In this document: in pieces, positions 18,244-28,574 of the stretch | How positions within the stretch are numbered: position 1 is the stretch's first letter | How the letters are laid out: each line of letters opens with the position of its first letter | Origin: Streptomyces pluripotens | GTDB taxonomy: Bacteria; Actinomycetota; Actinomycetes; Streptomycetales; Streptomycetaceae | Direction: 5' to 3' | Assembly: GCF_000802245.2 (NCBI RefSeq) | Contig: NZ_CP021080.1 | Span: 4,402,001 to 4,466,000 of the forward strand | DNA length: 64,000 bases | Notes under the pieces: model-generated | Told to the model about the DNA's origin: nothing | Seen by the model: only the letters and a program-made list of their open reading frames with translations | Database searches by the model: none | Program-made: the position numbers and the translations under genes

Positions 18244-18417
18244 ATGACCGCCGCCCGACCCACCAAGCAACCTCGACCGGCCGCGCTCGCCCGGGTTTCC
18301 ACGCGTGACCTGCTGGCCTCGTGTGCGGCGGCGGTCGCGATCTCCCGGCCGCCGCGGGACCCGGAGGCCCGGGAACCGGCACCCGGGCCCGCCCCGGACC
18401 GGCGCACGGCCGCCTAA
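18244..18417 (+). CDS. Small hypothetical protein, 57 residues, probably iron-regulated
   Basis: I recognise no family. The protein is basic at the N-terminus, with a short helix STRDLLASCAAAVAISRPP containing one Cys, and ends in a Pro/Ala/Arg-rich tail. AGGAGG seven bases before the ATG is a strong ribosome binding site, and codon bias is normal. An iron-box-like site precedes it. Its stop codon overlaps the stop of the convergent gene at 18414 by three bases. The role is unknown; a small effector of iron limitation is a guess from the site alone. Confidence 0.7.
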   Translation: MTAARPTKQPRPAALARVSTRDLLASCAAAVAISRPPRDPEAREPAPGPAPDRRTAA

Positions 18418-18974
18418 CGGATCACGACCACCCGTACGCCGATCGTCGCGAACTTCCACGTCGCATCCCCGTCCGCCCGGGTTTCCCGGATGCCGCCCCT
18501 CCGCAGGCTCGGGTCGGCCGGCGCGCGCGGGCCGTCGCTCACCGCCGCGCTGAAGCCGATCGTCACCCCGTTCACTCCGGTGAACCGCACGACGTGCTCC
18601 ACCGGGATGCCGTCGGTACCGGTGACGGCATGCGAGCGGGACGTGACCCGGTACGCGCCCGGCGGCGGGTCGACGTTGCCCGGGGCGACCTTGAAAGTGC
18701 GCTCCACCCGGTTTCGCCGGTTGACCAGCCAGACCCGGTCGTCGTCCAGCGAGTACACGACTCGCTCGCCCCTGCCGGAGTGGCCCGGCAGGGCGGTCGG
18801 GTGGCGTCGGTCCCGGGGCGCCTTGGCCGCGACTCCCGAGGGCGACGCACTCGCCGCGGGCTTGCCGCCCAGGCCCGCCGGGACGGTTGCCTGGGCCTGG
18901 TAGGTGAGGAAGCCGACCGCTCCGACGGCTGTCGCGGTGAGGCCGGCCACGATCCCCGAGCTGGTCCCTGCCAC
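18414..18974 (-). CDS. Membrane-anchored protein with degenerate L,D-transpeptidase-like (YkuD) domain
   Basis: A 186-residue protein with an N-terminal hydrophobic helix (about 7-28), a Ser/Pro/Ala linker, and a C-terminal domain. VVYSLDDDRVWLVNR, RTFKVAPGN and PPGAYRVTSRS resemble the first strands of the YkuD fold (sequence VSLxxQRLWVV, then PTGxF). The catalytic HxxS(H)GxC motif is not visible; the corresponding region reads GVTIGFSAAVSDG. It is either a non-catalytic wall-binding relative or an unrelated beta domain. Its stop overlaps that of the convergent 57-residue gene. Confidence 0.7.
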   Translation of the reverse strand: MAGTSSGIVAGLTATAVGAVGFLTYQAQATVPAGLGGKPAASASPSGVAAKAPRDRRHPTALPGHSGRGERVVYSLDDDRVWLVNRRNRVERTFKVAPGNVDPPPGAYRVTSRSHAVTGTDGIPVEHVVRFTGVNGVTIGFSAAVSDGPRAPADPSLRRGGIRETRADGDATWKFATIGVRVVVIR

Positions 18975-19087
18975 GTGCGCCCACCTCTGCTTCGCGCCCT
19001 ATGTCGTACTTCGTACAGACCGTAGCAGTCAGTGACCGTCCGTCCCGGACGGCCGTGCGCGAGCCGCGGGCGCCGTAGGCTGTTCGC

Positions 19088-19744
19088 GTGCTCTTGCTCG
19101 CTCTGGATACCGCAACACCCGCCGTCACCGTCGCGCTGCACGACGGCACCGACGTCATCGCCTCATCGAGTCAGGTGGACGCGCGCCGGCACGGGGAGCT
19201 GCTGCTGCCGGCCGTCGACCGCGTGCTCGCCGTGGCCGGGCTGAAACTGGAGGCGGTCACCGGGATCGTCGTCGGTGTCGGCCCCGGTCCCTACACCGGC
19301 CTGCGGGTCGGCCTGATGACCGCCGACACCTTCGGTCTCGCGCTCGGCGTTCCGGTGCACGGCCTGTGCACCCTGGATGGTCTCGCCTACGCCACGGACA
19401 TCGAGAAGGGCCCCTTCGTGGTGGCGACCGACGCCCGCCGCAAGGAGGTCTACTGGGCCAAGTACGCCGATGCGCGGACCCGCCTGACCGATCCGGCCGT
19501 GGGCCGGCCGGCCGACATCGCGGAACAGGTCGTCGGGCTCCCGGCGGTCGGCGCGGGGGCGCTGCTCTACCCGGACACGTTCCCGAGCGCCCACGAGCCC
19601 GAGCACGTGTCCGCCGCCTCCCTCGCCTCCCTCGCCGCGGAGAAGCTGGCCGCCGGTGACGAGCTGCTGCCGCCCCGGCCGCTGTATCTGCGCAGGCCGG
19701 ATGCCCAGGTACCCAAGAACTACAAGGTGGTCACCCCCAAGTGA
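19088..19744 (+). CDS. tsaB: tRNA t6A37 threonylcarbamoyltransferase complex dimerization subunit TsaB
   Basis: A 218-residue ASKHA-fold protein that dimerises with TsaD. The N-terminal LALDTATPAVTVAL and the signature VGVGPGPYTGLRVGL are diagnostic. It begins at GTG 19088; TAGGCT (19076-19081) ends six bases earlier, indicating a leaderless transcript. The stop overlaps the rimI start (GTGA), so tsaB, rimI and tsaD are translationally coupled. Confidence 0.95.
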   Translation: MLLLALDTATPAVTVALHDGTDVIASSSQVDARRHGELLLPAVDRVLAVAGLKLEAVTGIVVGVGPGPYTGLRVGLMTADTFGLALGVPVHGLCTLDGLAYATDIEKGPFVVATDARRKEVYWAKYADARTRLTDPAVGRPADIAEQVVGLPAVGAGALLYPDTFPSAHEPEHVSAASLASLAAEKLAAGDELLPPRPLYLRRPDAQVPKNYKVVTPK

Positions 19745-20271
19745 CTCAACCGGAACCCCCTCGACTGCGCGAGATGCGCTGGTGGGACATCGACCCGGTC
19801 CTGGAGCTGGAGAGGGACCTCTTCCCCGAGGACGCCTGGTCCAGAGGCATGTTCTGGTCCGAGCTGGCGCACTCCCGGGGCCCCCAGGCCACCCGGCGCT
19901 ACCTCGTGGCCGCATCCGGCGCCCGCATCGTCGGCTACGCGGGCCTCGCCGCCTCCGGGGAACTGGCCGACGTCCAGACCCTCGCCGTCGCCCGCGACCA
20001 GCAGGGCACTGGCCTCGGCGGGCGTCTGCTGGCCGAACTGCTCCGCGCGGCCACCGCGTTCGAATGCCACGAGGTGCTGCTCGAATGCCGGGTCGACAAC
20101 GTCCGAGCCCAGAAGCTCTACGAGCGCTTCGGCTTTGCCCCGATCGGCTTCAGACGCGGCTACTACCAGCCAGGCAACGTGGACGCCCTGGTGATGCGTC
20201 TGACCACAGCACCCGACAGCGGCTCCGCCGCGGGCTCTTCCCCAGCACAAGGAACCGAAATCAATGACTGA
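19741..20271 (+). CDS. rimI: Ribosomal-protein-alanine N-acetyltransferase RimI
   Basis: A 176-residue GNAT acetyltransferase. The family N-acetylates the N-terminal alanine of ribosomal protein S18. The acetyl-CoA loop is [15 protein letters not shown], preceded by VQTLAVARD and followed by [13 protein letters not shown], where the Tyr is the usual general acid. The GTG overlaps the tsaB stop by four bases. tsaB-rimI-tsaD order is common in bacteria. Its own target in Streptomyces is untested here. Confidence 0.92.
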   Translation: MTQPEPPRLREMRWWDIDPVLELERDLFPEDAWSRGMFWSELAHSRGPQATRRYLVAASGARIVGYAGLAASGELADVQTLAVARDQQGTGLGGRLLAELLRAATAFECHEVLLECRVDNVRAQKLYERFGFAPIGFRRGYYQPGNVDALVMRLTTAPDSGSAAGSSPAQGTEIND

Positions 20272-21349
20272 CGAACCTCTCGTCCTCGGTATCGAGACCT
20301 CCTGTGACGAGACCGGCGTCGGCATCGTCCGCGGCACCACCCTGCTGGCGGACGCCGTCGCCTCCAGCGTGGACGAGCACGCCCGATTTGGTGGCGTCGT
20401 ACCGGAAGTGGCGTCCCGGGCGCACCTGGAGGCGATGGTCCCGACCATCGACCGGGCGCTGCGGGAGGCGGGGATCGGCGCGAAGGACCTGGACGGCATC
20501 TCGGTGACCGCCGGTCCCGGCCTCGCCGGTGCCCTCCTCGTCGGCGTTTCGGCGGCCAAGGCCTACGCCTACGCCCTCGGCAAGCCCCTCTACGGGGTCA
20601 ATCACTTGGCCTCCCACATCTGTGTGGACCAGTTGGAGCACGGCCCGCTGCCCGAGCCGACCATGGCCCTGTTGGTCTCCGGCGGTCACTCCTCCCTGCT
20701 CCTGTCGACGGACATCACCGCCGACGTCCGCCCGATGGGTTCGACCATCGACGACGCGGCCGGCGAGGCCTTCGACAAGATCGCCCGCGTGCTGAACCTG
20801 GGTTTCCCCGGCGGCCCGGTGATCGACCGGTACGCATGCGAGGGCGATCCCGCGGCCATCGCCTTCCCCCGCGGGCTCACCGGACCGCGCGATCCCGCCT
20901 ACGACTTCTCCTTCTCCGGGCTGAAGACGGCCGTGGCCCGCTGGATCGAGGCCAGGCGCGCGGCCGGTGAGGAGGTTCCGGTCCGCGATGTGGCCGCCTC
21001 CTTCCAGGAGGCCGTGGTCGATGTCCTCACGCGCAAGGCCGTTCGTGCCTGTAAGGACGAGGGTGTCGACCACCTGATGATCGGGGGCGGGGTGGCTGCC
21101 AACTCCCGCCTGCGTGCTCTCGCCCAGGAGCGCTGCGAGGCGGCCGGTATCCGGCTGCGCGTTCCGCGTCCCAAGCTGTGCACCGACAATGGTGCGATGG
21201 TGGCCGCCCTGGGCGCCGAGATGGTCGCCCGCAACCGGGCCGCCTCCGACTGGGACCTGTCGGCCGACTCCTCCCTACCGGTGACGGACCCGCACGTACC
21301 GGGCCACGATCACGTCCACGAGGTGAGCAGGGAGAACCTGTACTCGTGA
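20264..21349 (+). CDS. tsaD: tRNA t6A37 threonylcarbamoyltransferase TsaD
   Basis: The 361-residue catalytic subunit of the t6A complex. [12 protein letters not shown] starts the ASKHA fold; metal ligands are His114 and His118 in NHLASHI, and VSGGHSSL and [11 protein letters not shown] follow. The length is normal, with a short C-terminal extension rich in Asp and His. The ATG lies eight bases inside rimI. TsaC, needed to make threonylcarbamoyl-AMP, is not in this window. Confidence 0.96.
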   Translation: MTDEPLVLGIETSCDETGVGIVRGTTLLADAVASSVDEHARFGGVVPEVASRAHLEAMVPTIDRALREAGIGAKDLDGISVTAGPGLAGALLVGVSAAKAYAYALGKPLYGVNHLASHICVDQLEHGPLPEPTMALLVSGGHSSLLLSTDITADVRPMGSTIDDAAGEAFDKIARVLNLGFPGGPVIDRYACEGDPAAIAFPRGLTGPRDPAYDFSFSGLKTAVARWIEARRAAGEEVPVRDVAASFQEAVVDVLTRKAVRACKDEGVDHLMIGGGVAANSRLRALAQERCEAAGIRLRVPRPKLCTDNGAMVAALGAEMVARNRAASDWDLSADSSLPVTDPHVPGHDHVHEVSRENLYS

Positions 21350-21603
21350 CCGTCGCCCTGATGTGGGAGGCCCGGGCTGCCGACGGCCGGGGTGAGGAAC
21401 TGCTCGCGTGGGTCCGGCGGCAGCGGCTCGCCGCGTCGCCGGTGCGCCGGGAGTCCTTCCGCGCGCCGCAGGACCGGGTGCTGGTCATCACCTGGTGGGA
21501 CGCGTCCTACGACGCCGAACTGCCCGAACTGCCCGATCCGGACGCAGAGCTGGTGACGCGGGCGGTGCACCGGTGGCGGTTCGAGTCGGTGGCGGACGGC
21601 TGA
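21346..21603 (+). CDS. Small hypothetical protein, ABM-like fold possible
   Basis: An 85-residue protein translated from GTG 21346, which overlaps the tsaD stop as GTGA, so it is coupled to the t6A operon. Alternating strands ([28 protein letters not shown]) around a helix suggest a ferredoxin-like or monooxygenase-like dimer fold, but I do not recognise a family. It contains no cysteine or His cluster. It is the last gene before the candidate RNA at 21660. Confidence 0.75.
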   Translation: MTVALMWEARAADGRGEELLAWVRRQRLAASPVRRESFRAPQDRVLVITWWDASYDAELPELPDPDAELVTRAVHRWRFESVADG

Positions 21604-21623
21604 GCTCGCCGAGTTCGCCGGGG

Positions 21624-21653
21624 TTGGAGAATCCGCATCGGCTGCGCTATGAT
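21624..21653 (+). promoter_or_regulatory. Principal-sigma-type promoter of the candidate RNA
   Basis: TTGGAG, an 18-bp spacer and TATGAT form a good vegetative promoter; the -10 matches five of six consensus bases. It is 21 bp after the upstream gene. The start site should lie near 21660. Confidence 0.65.
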
Positions 21654-21659
21654 CATCAC

Positions 21660-21806
21660 ACGCGAACGGCCGAACTTCCGGTCCGTAAGCAGTGCGTTGG
21701 TGGTCCAAGGAAAGACGTCCCGCTTCCTGCGGGGAGATGCAGGTGCAAGGCCTGCCCGGCGCTCCGTCTCACCCCGTCCCGACTTGCTCGGGGCGGGGTG
21801 TTCTCA
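21660..21806 (+). ncRNA. Candidate structured small RNA or leader element
   Basis: About 147 nt bounded by a vegetative promoter and a strong terminator, with no open frame of note. Three local helices are visible: AGTGC/GCGCT (21691-21695 with 21759-21763) closing a junction, CCCGC/GCGGG (21719-21733), and GCAGG/CCTGC (21739-21755) with a seven-base loop TGCAAGG. GGTGCAAGGCC is near the cobalamin-box pattern GGTGnnAnTCC (one mismatch), but the other conserved cobalamin blocks are not evident. It ends 224 bp before the LCP gene, so it may be an independent RNA or a transcription attenuator. Confidence 0.55.
21770..21800 (+). terminator. Intrinsic terminator of the candidate RNA
   Basis: CACCCCGTCCCGA and TCGGGGCGGGGTG form 13 pairs (one T-G) around loop CTTGC, followed by the T-rich TTCTCATT. 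It is one of the better intrinsic terminators in the window. Confidence 0.85.
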
Positions 21807-22029
21807 TTGGCCCCTCGGCTGGCTCCCCCCGAAGGCACACCGCCGCCAACTGTGTTCACTCTTTCGGGGTGTTGCACCCGGCCACCACCGAACCTCCTTC
21901 TCGAACCGTTCCGTTGAACTGGTATCGAAAGTGAGGCCGGGATGAGAATCACCCAAGAAAACCGGGAGAAAGCGACCTCTCACGGCTTGCGCTAACGGTC
22001 CGCTCATCATTCGGACTTACGTTCCTGTC

Positions 22030-23085
22030 GTGACGGGATACGAGGAGCAGGCCGATACGGGCAGACGGGCGGGGCGGCGGTCGAGAGCACTGAAGGCCGC
22101 TGGTCTCGCCCTGGCGGGTGCCTTGGTGGTGGGCGTGGCCGCCGCGGGCTGGGCGTACTGGCACCTGAACGACAACATCACCAGCGTCGACATCAACAGC
22201 GCGCTCGGCGGTGACCGGCCCGCCCGGGCGGTGGCCGCCCCGTCGGTGAGCGCCCCGGCCGCCGCCGCTTCGCCACCCACCGGCTCCCTGAACATCCTGG
22301 TCCTCGGCTCGGATTCGCGCAGTAGCAAGGCCGACAAGGCGCTCGGCGGCGGCGACAGCACCGGCGCCCGGTCGGACACGGCGATGGTCGTGCACATCGA
22401 GGCGGGCCGCACCAAGGCCACCGTCGTCAGCATTCCGCGTGACACGCTCGTCACCCGCCCGTCCTGCCCACTCGCCTCCGGGGGCTCGACGGCGGTGGCG
22501 CACCACACCATGTTCAACAGCGCCTATGCGGTGGGCGGACCGGTGTGTGCGGTGAAGACCGTCGAATCGATCACGCACGTGCGGATGGACCACTACGTTG
22601 AGATCGACTTCTCCGGCTTCGCCAAGTTGGTGGACGCGCTCGGCGGGGTCGACGTCACCACCGACCAGGACATCGACGACAACCGGAGCCACCTGCACCT
22701 CAAGGCCGGAGCCCACCACCTCGACGGCACACAGGCGTTGGCGCTCGCCCGCACCCGGCACGGCATAGGCGACGGCAGCGGCCTCGGCCGGATAGGCCTG
22801 CAGCAGAAACTGGTCAAAGCCCTGCTGGAGCAGATGGCCGCCACCGACCTGCTCACCGACCCGGCCGGGCTGTACCGGGCGGCCGATGCCGTCACCGCCT
22901 GCCTCACGACCGACACCGGCCTGGACTCCCTGAGCAAGTTGATGCGATTCGGGCGGAGCCTCAAGGGCCTGACGGCCAGTCATGTGACGACGGTGACGAT
23001 GCCGGTCGTCACCGCACCTTCCGATCCCAACCGGGTGGTCGCCAAGGAGCCGGCGGCAAGCGCACTGTGGGCTTCCCTGCGCTGA
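22030..23085 (+). CDS. LCP (LytR-CpsA-Psr) family cell-wall ligase
   Basis: A 351-residue membrane protein with a basic cytoplasmic N-terminus, one helix (about 23-43), and an extracytoplasmic LCP domain (about 90-290). LCP proteins attach teichoic acid or other glycopolymers to peptidoglycan. Conserved arginines appear in VSIPRDTL, LARTRHGIGDGS and LGRIGLQQ. The Asp usual in DGSDxGR is Gly here (DGSGLGR). GTG 22030 is the apparent start. It is convergent with the methyltransferase gene downstream. Confidence 0.9.
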   Translation: MTGYEEQADTGRRAGRRSRALKAAGLALAGALVVGVAAAGWAYWHLNDNITSVDINSALGGDRPARAVAAPSVSAPAAAASPPTGSLNILVLGSDSRSSKADKALGGGDSTGARSDTAMVVHIEAGRTKATVVSIPRDTLVTRPSCPLASGGSTAVAHHTMFNSAYAVGGPVCAVKTVESITHVRMDHYVEIDFSGFAKLVDALGGVDVTTDQDIDDNRSHLHLKAGAHHLDGTQALALARTRHGIGDGSGLGRIGLQQKLVKALLEQMAATDLLTDPAGLYRAADAVTACLTTDTGLDSLSKLMRFGRSLKGLTASHVTTVTMPVVTAPSDPNRVVAKEPAASALWASLR

Positions 23086-23116
23086 GTTCCCCGACGCGAG
23101 GTAGGGGAAGGAGAGG

Positions 23117-24286
23117 TTACGGCCGTACCGGGGTGCCGATCAGCATGGCCGGCGCCCCGGCGACACGGGTGAGGAACACCGTCGCCGCGTTCGGTCCCTG
23201 CGGCTTCACCTTCCGGCGCAGTTCCTCCGGTTCGACCGCGGAACCGCGCTTCTTCACGGTCAGTGTGCCGACCTCCCGCTCCCGCAGCAGCGCCTTCAGC
23301 CTCTTGACGTTGAAGGGGAGCCGGTCGGTGATCTCGTAGACCGAGGCGTACGGCACGGCCCGCAGTTCATCGGCAGTGATGTAGGCGATGGTCGCGTCGA
23401 TGAGCCCGCCGGCGACCTCCTCGGCCACCTCGGCGACCAGATGGGCGCGGATCACGGCACCGTCCGGCTCGTACAGGTACCGCCCCACCGGCCGGACCCG
23501 GGGATCGGGCAGCCCCCGACCCAGCAGCGTCCGCGGGCCTGGCAGCAGCGTGGCCCGTACTGCGCCCGGTGCCCCCGTGCCGAACCACAGCACCGCCTCC
23601 TTCACCTCCCCGCCGTCCGAGATCCACTCGGCCTCGGCCTCGGCGGGCACCGCCTCGTGCGGGATGCCCGGGGCGACCTTGAGGGCCGCCCGGGGTGCCG
23701 TACGGGCCGCACCGACCGCCCAGGACAGGGGTGGCGAGTAGGCCTCGGGATCGAAGATCCTCCCGCGTCCGCCGCGCCGCGCCGGGTCCACGAACACCGC
23801 CTCGTACCCGGCGGTGTCCACCTCCGTGACGTCGGCCTGGCGCACCTCGATCAGTCCGGACAGCCCCAGCGCCTCGGCGTTCGCACGGGCCACCGCCGCC
23901 GTCAGCGGGTCCCGGTCCACGGCTAGTACCCGGATGCCGGCCCGCGCCAGCGCGATCGCGTCACCGCCGATCCCGCAGCACAGATCGGCCACCGAGGTCA
24001 CGCCCAGCTCCGTGAACCGCCGGGCCCGGTGGGCCGCCACGCTCGCCCGGGTCGACTGCTCGACGCCGTTCGGCGTGAAGAACATCCGTCCGGCGTCCTG
24101 CGTCCCGAACTTCGCCGCGGCCCGTTGCCGCAGCCGGGCCTGGCCGAGCGCGGCCGACACCAGTTCGGCCGGGTGGTCGCGGCGCAGCCGGGTGGCGACG
24201 GCCAGTTCCTGTGCGGGCTCGGTGTCGCGCACTTCGTCGAGGAGGGCGCGGCCTTCGGGAGTGAGGAGGAGTGCGAGGTCGTTCAC
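23117..24286 (-). CDS. Class I SAM methyltransferase with THUMP-like C-terminal domain
   Basis: A 389-residue probable RNA or protein methyltransferase. An N-terminal helical region (about 1-90) is followed by a Rossmann domain with SAM motif DLCCGIGGDAIALA and VFVDPARRGGRGRIFDP. The C-terminal part (VYEITDRLPFNVKRLKALLRER and on) matches THUMP-like modules of actinobacterial proteins. I chose GTG 24286 (V-N-D-L-A-L); in-frame GTG codons further upstream are possible and no site has a good ribosome binding site. Target unknown. Confidence 0.85.
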   Translation of the reverse strand: MNDLALLLTPEGRALLDEVRDTEPAQELAVATRLRRDHPAELVSAALGQARLRQRAAAKFGTQDAGRMFFTPNGVEQSTRASVAAHRARRFTELGVTSVADLCCGIGGDAIALARAGIRVLAVDRDPLTAAVARANAEALGLSGLIEVRQADVTEVDTAGYEAVFVDPARRGGRGRIFDPEAYSPPLSWAVGAARTAPRAALKVAPGIPHEAVPAEAEAEWISDGGEVKEAVLWFGTGAPGAVRATLLPGPRTLLGRGLPDPRVRPVGRYLYEPDGAVIRAHLVAEVAEEVAGGLIDATIAYITADELRAVPYASVYEITDRLPFNVKRLKALLREREVGTLTVKKRGSAVEPEELRRKVKPQGPNAATVFLTRVAGAPAMLIGTPVRP

Positions 24287-24376
24287 CGGGTCATTGTGGG
24301 CCAGTCGGTGGACGGTGCGCCCCCGGCGGCGGTGTCGGCCCGGGTTCCAGATCGTGGGCTGGGAGGATCCGGCACC

Positions 24377-25330
24377 ATGCGAGCAGTAGTACAAAATGAC
24401 GAGAAACGGTCAGCTCCGGGAGCGGGTCCCGGTGCGCGCACCCGCGTCCGGAAGCTGGCCCTCGGCTGGGGAGCCGCTGCGCTGGCCTCGGCCGCCCTCC
24501 TCTCGGCCTGCGCCGGCCCCGGCGCCGCCACCCCCGCCGCCTCCGCCGCGCCCGGCCGTGGCGGCCCCGCCCACTCCCTGGACCCGCGCGCCGCCAAAGC
24601 CGCCGAGCACGCCCGGCTGGCCGCTGCCGCCAAGCGCTGGGGGCTGCAGCAGACCCCCCTGGCGCCGCCGGCCCCGCCTGTGGAGAAACCCCACATCACG
24701 GCCCGCGCCGGATTCGAGGTGGATCACCAGGAGGACTGGGACCTGCCGCCGGTCTTCACCACCGTCCCCACCAAGAACAAGGTCGTCTTCCTCACCATCG
24801 ACGACGGCGCGGAGAAGGACCCCCGGTTCCTGCAGATGATGCGGGACCTGAAGATCCCGTACACCGCCTTCCTCAGCAACTACCTGGTGAAGGACGACTA
24901 CGCCTACTTCCGGAAGATGCAGTCCTACGGCAACACCCTCAACAACCACACACTGCACCACCCCTACCTGCCGGGGCTGTCCTACGAGGAGCAGCGGGAC
25001 GAGATCTGCGGCATGCAGGACATCATGCAGAAGCAGTTCGGCAAGCGCCCGAAGGTCTTCCGCCCGCCCTACGGCAACTACAACCAGGACAGCCTGCGCG
25101 CGGCCAAGTCCTGTGGCATCACGTACGCGCCGATCTGGAACGAGGAGGTCTACGTCGACCACTGGGAGTTCCGCGAGGACGACGAGCAGCTGCGCCCCGG
25201 CGACATCGTCCTCACCCACTTCCGCGGCCGCAATGACTGGAACGGCACGATGGTCGACGACATGCGCCGCTTCCTGAACAAGATCACGCGTGAGGGGTAC
25301 GCGGTGGCCCGCCTGGAGGACTACCTGTGA
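24377..25330 (+). CDS. Polysaccharide deacetylase lipoprotein, first of a tandem pair
   Basis: A 317-residue extracytoplasmic NodB-fold enzyme. The lipobox LLSAC places the lipidated Cys at residue 45. The NodB domain has FLTIDDGAEKD (motif 1), NNHTLHH (metal His pair) and FRPPYGNYN (motif 3). Likely substrates are peptidoglycan N-acetyl sugars or another wall polymer. The ATG follows GGAGGATCCGGCACC. The stop overlaps the next gene's start (GTGA). A Pro/Ala linker (about 46-100) separates lipid anchor and enzyme. Confidence 0.9.
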   Translation: MRAVVQNDEKRSAPGAGPGARTRVRKLALGWGAAALASAALLSACAGPGAATPAASAAPGRGGPAHSLDPRAAKAAEHARLAAAAKRWGLQQTPLAPPAPPVEKPHITARAGFEVDHQEDWDLPPVFTTVPTKNKVVFLTIDDGAEKDPRFLQMMRDLKIPYTAFLSNYLVKDDYAYFRKMQSYGNTLNNHTLHHPYLPGLSYEEQRDEICGMQDIMQKQFGKRPKVFRPPYGNYNQDSLRAAKSCGITYAPIWNEEVYVDHWEFREDDEQLRPGDIVLTHFRGRNDWNGTMVDDMRRFLNKITREGYAVARLEDYL

Positions 25331-26151
25331 GGCGGGCGCGGGGCCTGGCCGTGGCCCTGGCCGCGGCCGTCCTCCTCGCGGGTTGCGCCCAGTCCGTCGA
25401 CCCCATCGAGCGCCTCGGCAAGAAGGCGGCCGAAGGAGTGCGTTCACGCGGCCCCGCGCCCGATCGGACCTACCGACGCTGGGGCCTGTCCCAGCCCCTG
25501 CCCCGCCCGCCCCGGCCCGCCACCAGGACCCTCGCGCTCGCCCCACACACCGCCGGTCGCGCTCTGGCCCGCGTGGTGGACCACGTCCCCACCCGCGACC
25601 GGGTGGTCTTCCTCACCTACGACGACGGCGCCGAGCGCGACCCCCGCTTCGCCGACATGGTCCGCGAACTGCGGCTCCCCGTCAGCATGTTCCTCACCGA
25701 CAGCATCGCCGGCCCCGGCTACGAGCATTTCGCCCGTCTGCACGCCCTCGGTGCCGGCATCCAGAACCACACCCTCGACCACCGTGCGCTGGCCGGGCAG
25801 CCGTACCCCGGCCAGCGCACCGAGATCTGTGGTCAGCAGGATCGGCTCCGGTCCCGGCTCGGCGTCCGCCCCCGGCTCTTCCGCCCGCCCTACGGCACCT
25901 ACGACACCACCACCCTGCGTGCTGCGGCCGACTGCGGTATCGGCGCGGTGGTGCTGTGGCGCGCCGCGATGACCCCGGCCGGTCTCGTCTACACCCGGGG
26001 CGAACACCGCCTGCTCCCCGGCGACATCGTCCTGGTGGGCCCGGACGAGTCGACCGGCCTGACCCTGCGGGAACGCACGACACGGGTGCTGCGGAGCGCG
26101 CAGCGCGGCGGGCTGACGGCGGGGCGACTTGAGGACTACCTGGTGGGCTGA
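25327..26151 (+). CDS. Polysaccharide deacetylase lipoprotein, second of a tandem pair
   Basis: A 274-residue paralogue of the preceding protein. The lipobox LLAGC puts the lipidated Cys at residue 20. Motifs are FLTYDDGAERD, QNHTLDH and FRPPYGTYD. Translation from GTG 25327 is coupled by a four-base overlap. The two proteins share order, spacing and a common RLEDYL C-terminus, so they arose by tandem duplication. The linker is shorter than in the first copy. Whether both are active cannot be told from sequence, but all metal ligands appear present. Confidence 0.9.
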   Translation: MRRARGLAVALAAAVLLAGCAQSVDPIERLGKKAAEGVRSRGPAPDRTYRRWGLSQPLPRPPRPATRTLALAPHTAGRALARVVDHVPTRDRVVFLTYDDGAERDPRFADMVRELRLPVSMFLTDSIAGPGYEHFARLHALGAGIQNHTLDHRALAGQPYPGQRTEICGQQDRLRSRLGVRPRLFRPPYGTYDTTTLRAAADCGIGAVVLWRAAMTPAGLVYTRGEHRLLPGDIVLVGPDESTGLTLRERTTRVLRSAQRGGLTAGRLEDYLVG

Positions 26152-26237
26152 ACGCCCGGACGCGGTGGAACAACCGGACGTCCGGGTGCACGGACGGTCG
26201 TCCAGCAACCGCGAATCCTGCCGACGCGCCGTGCGCA

Positions 26238-26264
26238 TTGGCACTCCGCTTGACCGAGTGCTAA
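26238..26264. promoter_or_regulatory. CIRCE operator 1 (HrcA)
   Basis: TTGGCACTC, nine bases, GAGTGCTAA. This matches the CIRCE consensus TTAGCACTC-N9-GAGTGCTAA with one mismatch. HrcA would bind here and release on heat shock. Confidence 0.95.
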
Positions 26265-26279
26265 TCGCGGTCATAGTCT
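26250..26279 (+). promoter_or_regulatory. groESL promoter
   Basis: TTGACC (26250-26255), an 18-bp spacer and TAGTCT (26274-26279). The -35 overlaps the centre of CIRCE 1, whose right arm lies in the spacer, so HrcA would block polymerase directly. Confidence 0.75.
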
Positions 26280-26284
26280 CAGCT

Positions 26285-26311
26285 CTGGCACTCCCCACTG
26301 GAGAGTGCCAA
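26285..26311. promoter_or_regulatory. CIRCE operator 2 (HrcA)
   Basis: CTGGCACTC, nine bases, GAGTGCCAA. Two mismatches per consensus palindrome at the outer arms. It lies just downstream of the predicted transcription start, in the untranslated leader. Confidence 0.9.
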
Positions 26312-26409
26312 CACGCGACGGGCAGGTCCGGCACCCGCGACGACGGATCGACCTGGTCGCCACCTCAGACAGTTAACCCCGCGAGATCTCCGAAGGGGGA
26401 GGTCGGATC

Positions 26410-28493
<2,084 letters not shown>

Positions 28494-28513
28494 GGCAGGT
28501 CGGCAAGCCGCAA

Positions 28514-28552
28514 GGATGGCCCGGCACCCCCGCAAGGGGTGCCGGGCCATCC
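28514..28552 (+). terminator. Terminator of the groES-groEL operon
   Basis: A perfect 17-bp stem (arms starting GGATGGCCCGGCACCCC) with loop CGCAA, lying 21 bp after the groEL stop. No T-run. Confidence 0.9.
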
Positions 28553-28574
28553 CGCTGTCCGCGGCAGGCTCCTC

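Noticed and set aside
21660..21806. Assignment of the RNA as a cobalamin riboswitch
   Set aside because: Only one partial box matches; the remaining conserved blocks and a cobalamin-related gene are missing.
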